Of a stretch of DNA of 5,253 nt, positions 5,114 to 5,253 are shown one piece after another. Below the pieces are notes generated by a model. That model searched no databases, was not told the origin of the DNA, and worked only from the letters and a program-made list of their open reading frames with translations. Origin of the DNA: an uncultured Eubacteriales bacterium (lineage in GTDB: Bacteria; Bacillota_A; Clostridia; Oscillospirales; CAG-272); NCBI GenBank assembly GCA_900557635.1, contig USTB01000076.1, positions 1 to 5,253 on the forward strand, written 5' to 3'. A program made the translations under genes and the position numbers. Position 1 is the first letter of the stretch. Each line of letters opens with the position of its first letter.

Positions 5114-5166
5114 CGACCCGCAAAACGGGACGCGTAACAATTTCCTGTTACCGATTCGCGTAACAG
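5114..5166 (+). promoter_or_regulatory. Distal glnN leader with alternative hairpins before the ribosome binding site
   Basis: CCCG-CAAAA-CGGG (5117-5129) forms a small hairpin, extendable by two pairs across an A-A mismatch to 5114-5132. Next, GTAACA (5134-5139) can pair with TGTTAC (5146-5151) around a six-base loop. The same middle segment, CTGTTAC (5145-5151), can instead pair with GTAACAG (5160-5166). The two outer segments are direct repeats CGCGTAACA (5131-5139 and 5157-5165). The hairpins are mutually exclusive, and the second ends 3 bases before the AAGGAGGA ribosome binding site (5170-5177). This could affect translation or RNA stability; function is inferred. Confidence 0.45.
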
Positions 5167-5184
5167 ATCAAGGAGGATTTGACA

Positions 5185-5253
5185 ATGAGCACCGTATCGG
5201 ATTATTTCGGAAGCCTTGTATTTGATGATCGGGTGATGAAGACAAATTTGCCC
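5185..5253 (+). CDS. glnN: Type III glutamine synthetase, N-terminal 23 residues (cut by window edge)
   Basis: The frame from ATG at 5185 reads MSTVSDYFGSLVFDD and continues as RVMKTNLP to the edge. This matches from memory the N-terminus typical of clostridial and Bacteroides GSIII enzymes (x-x-FGSLVFND-x-VM-x-x-LPK). GSIII enzymes are large (about 700 residues) ATP-dependent glutamine synthetases and the main ammonium-assimilating enzyme in several gut anaerobes. The start has a strong AAGGAGGA ribosome binding site (5170-5177) 7 bases upstream. It is divergent from the GOGAT operon and has its own promoter and leader terminator. Only 23 residues are visible, so catalytic motifs cannot be checked. 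Confidence 0.82.
   Translation, partial: MSTVSDYFGSLVFDDRVMKTNLP

Noticed and set aside
5114..5151. Canonical ANTAR dual-hexaloop motif formed by the two small hairpins after the glnN terminator
   Set aside because: The first loop is five bases, the second has T at position 4 rather than G, and both lie downstream of the terminator instead of overlapping it.

Overview
This window looks like nitrogen-assimilation DNA from a moderately GC-rich clostridial Firmicute, most likely in the Ruminococcaceae/Oscillospiraceae range. The grounds are the protein families present, GC-rich coding DNA alternating with a very A/T-rich intergenic strip, consensus sigma-A promoters, purine-rich ribosome binding sites, and an ANTAR-type regulator beside glutamine synthetase genes. 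The taxonomic guess is inference from style and gene content, not from a database match.

Layout: positions 1-4833 are one minus-strand operon read from right to left. It encodes an archaeal-type split ferredoxin-domain glutamate synthase: GltB1, the class II glutamine amidotransferase (4833-3742); GltB2, the FMN/Fe-S glutamate synthase with two N-terminal 4Fe-4S motifs (3742-2237); and GltB3, the GXGXG beta-helix (2169-1450). These are followed by a short GSI-type glutamine synthetase-like protein (1435-227) and the start of a response regulator with a degenerate receiver that resembles clostridial ANTAR antiterminators (183 to beyond position 1). On the plus strand, a GSIII-type glutamine synthetase (glnN) begins at 5185 and runs off the right edge.

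The 351-base intergenic region (4834-5184) is the most interesting part. It carries two back-to-back consensus promoters, each with a 17-base spacer, separated by an A/T palindrome. Each promoter is followed within about 10 transcribed bases by a strong intrinsic terminator hairpin that lies upstream of its gene. The two leaders share a GCAANGGCGT box placed exactly 13 bases after TATAAT, and a CGCC plus T-rich 3' end. They look like two members of one attenuator family, so both arms of the GS/GOGAT cycle are probably controlled by transcription antitermination. The ANTAR-like protein encoded at the end of the operon is the obvious candidate trans-acting factor.

Together the genes would run ammonium assimilation: GlnN makes glutamine, and the GltB1/GltB2/GltB3 complex converts glutamine plus 2-oxoglutarate to glutamate with low-potential electrons. 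The GSI-like protein is odd. Its catalytic flap glutamate appears to be lysine, its feedback-inhibition arginine is glycine, and its C-terminus is short. It may therefore be a weak enzyme or a sensor for the neighbouring regulator rather than the main synthetase.
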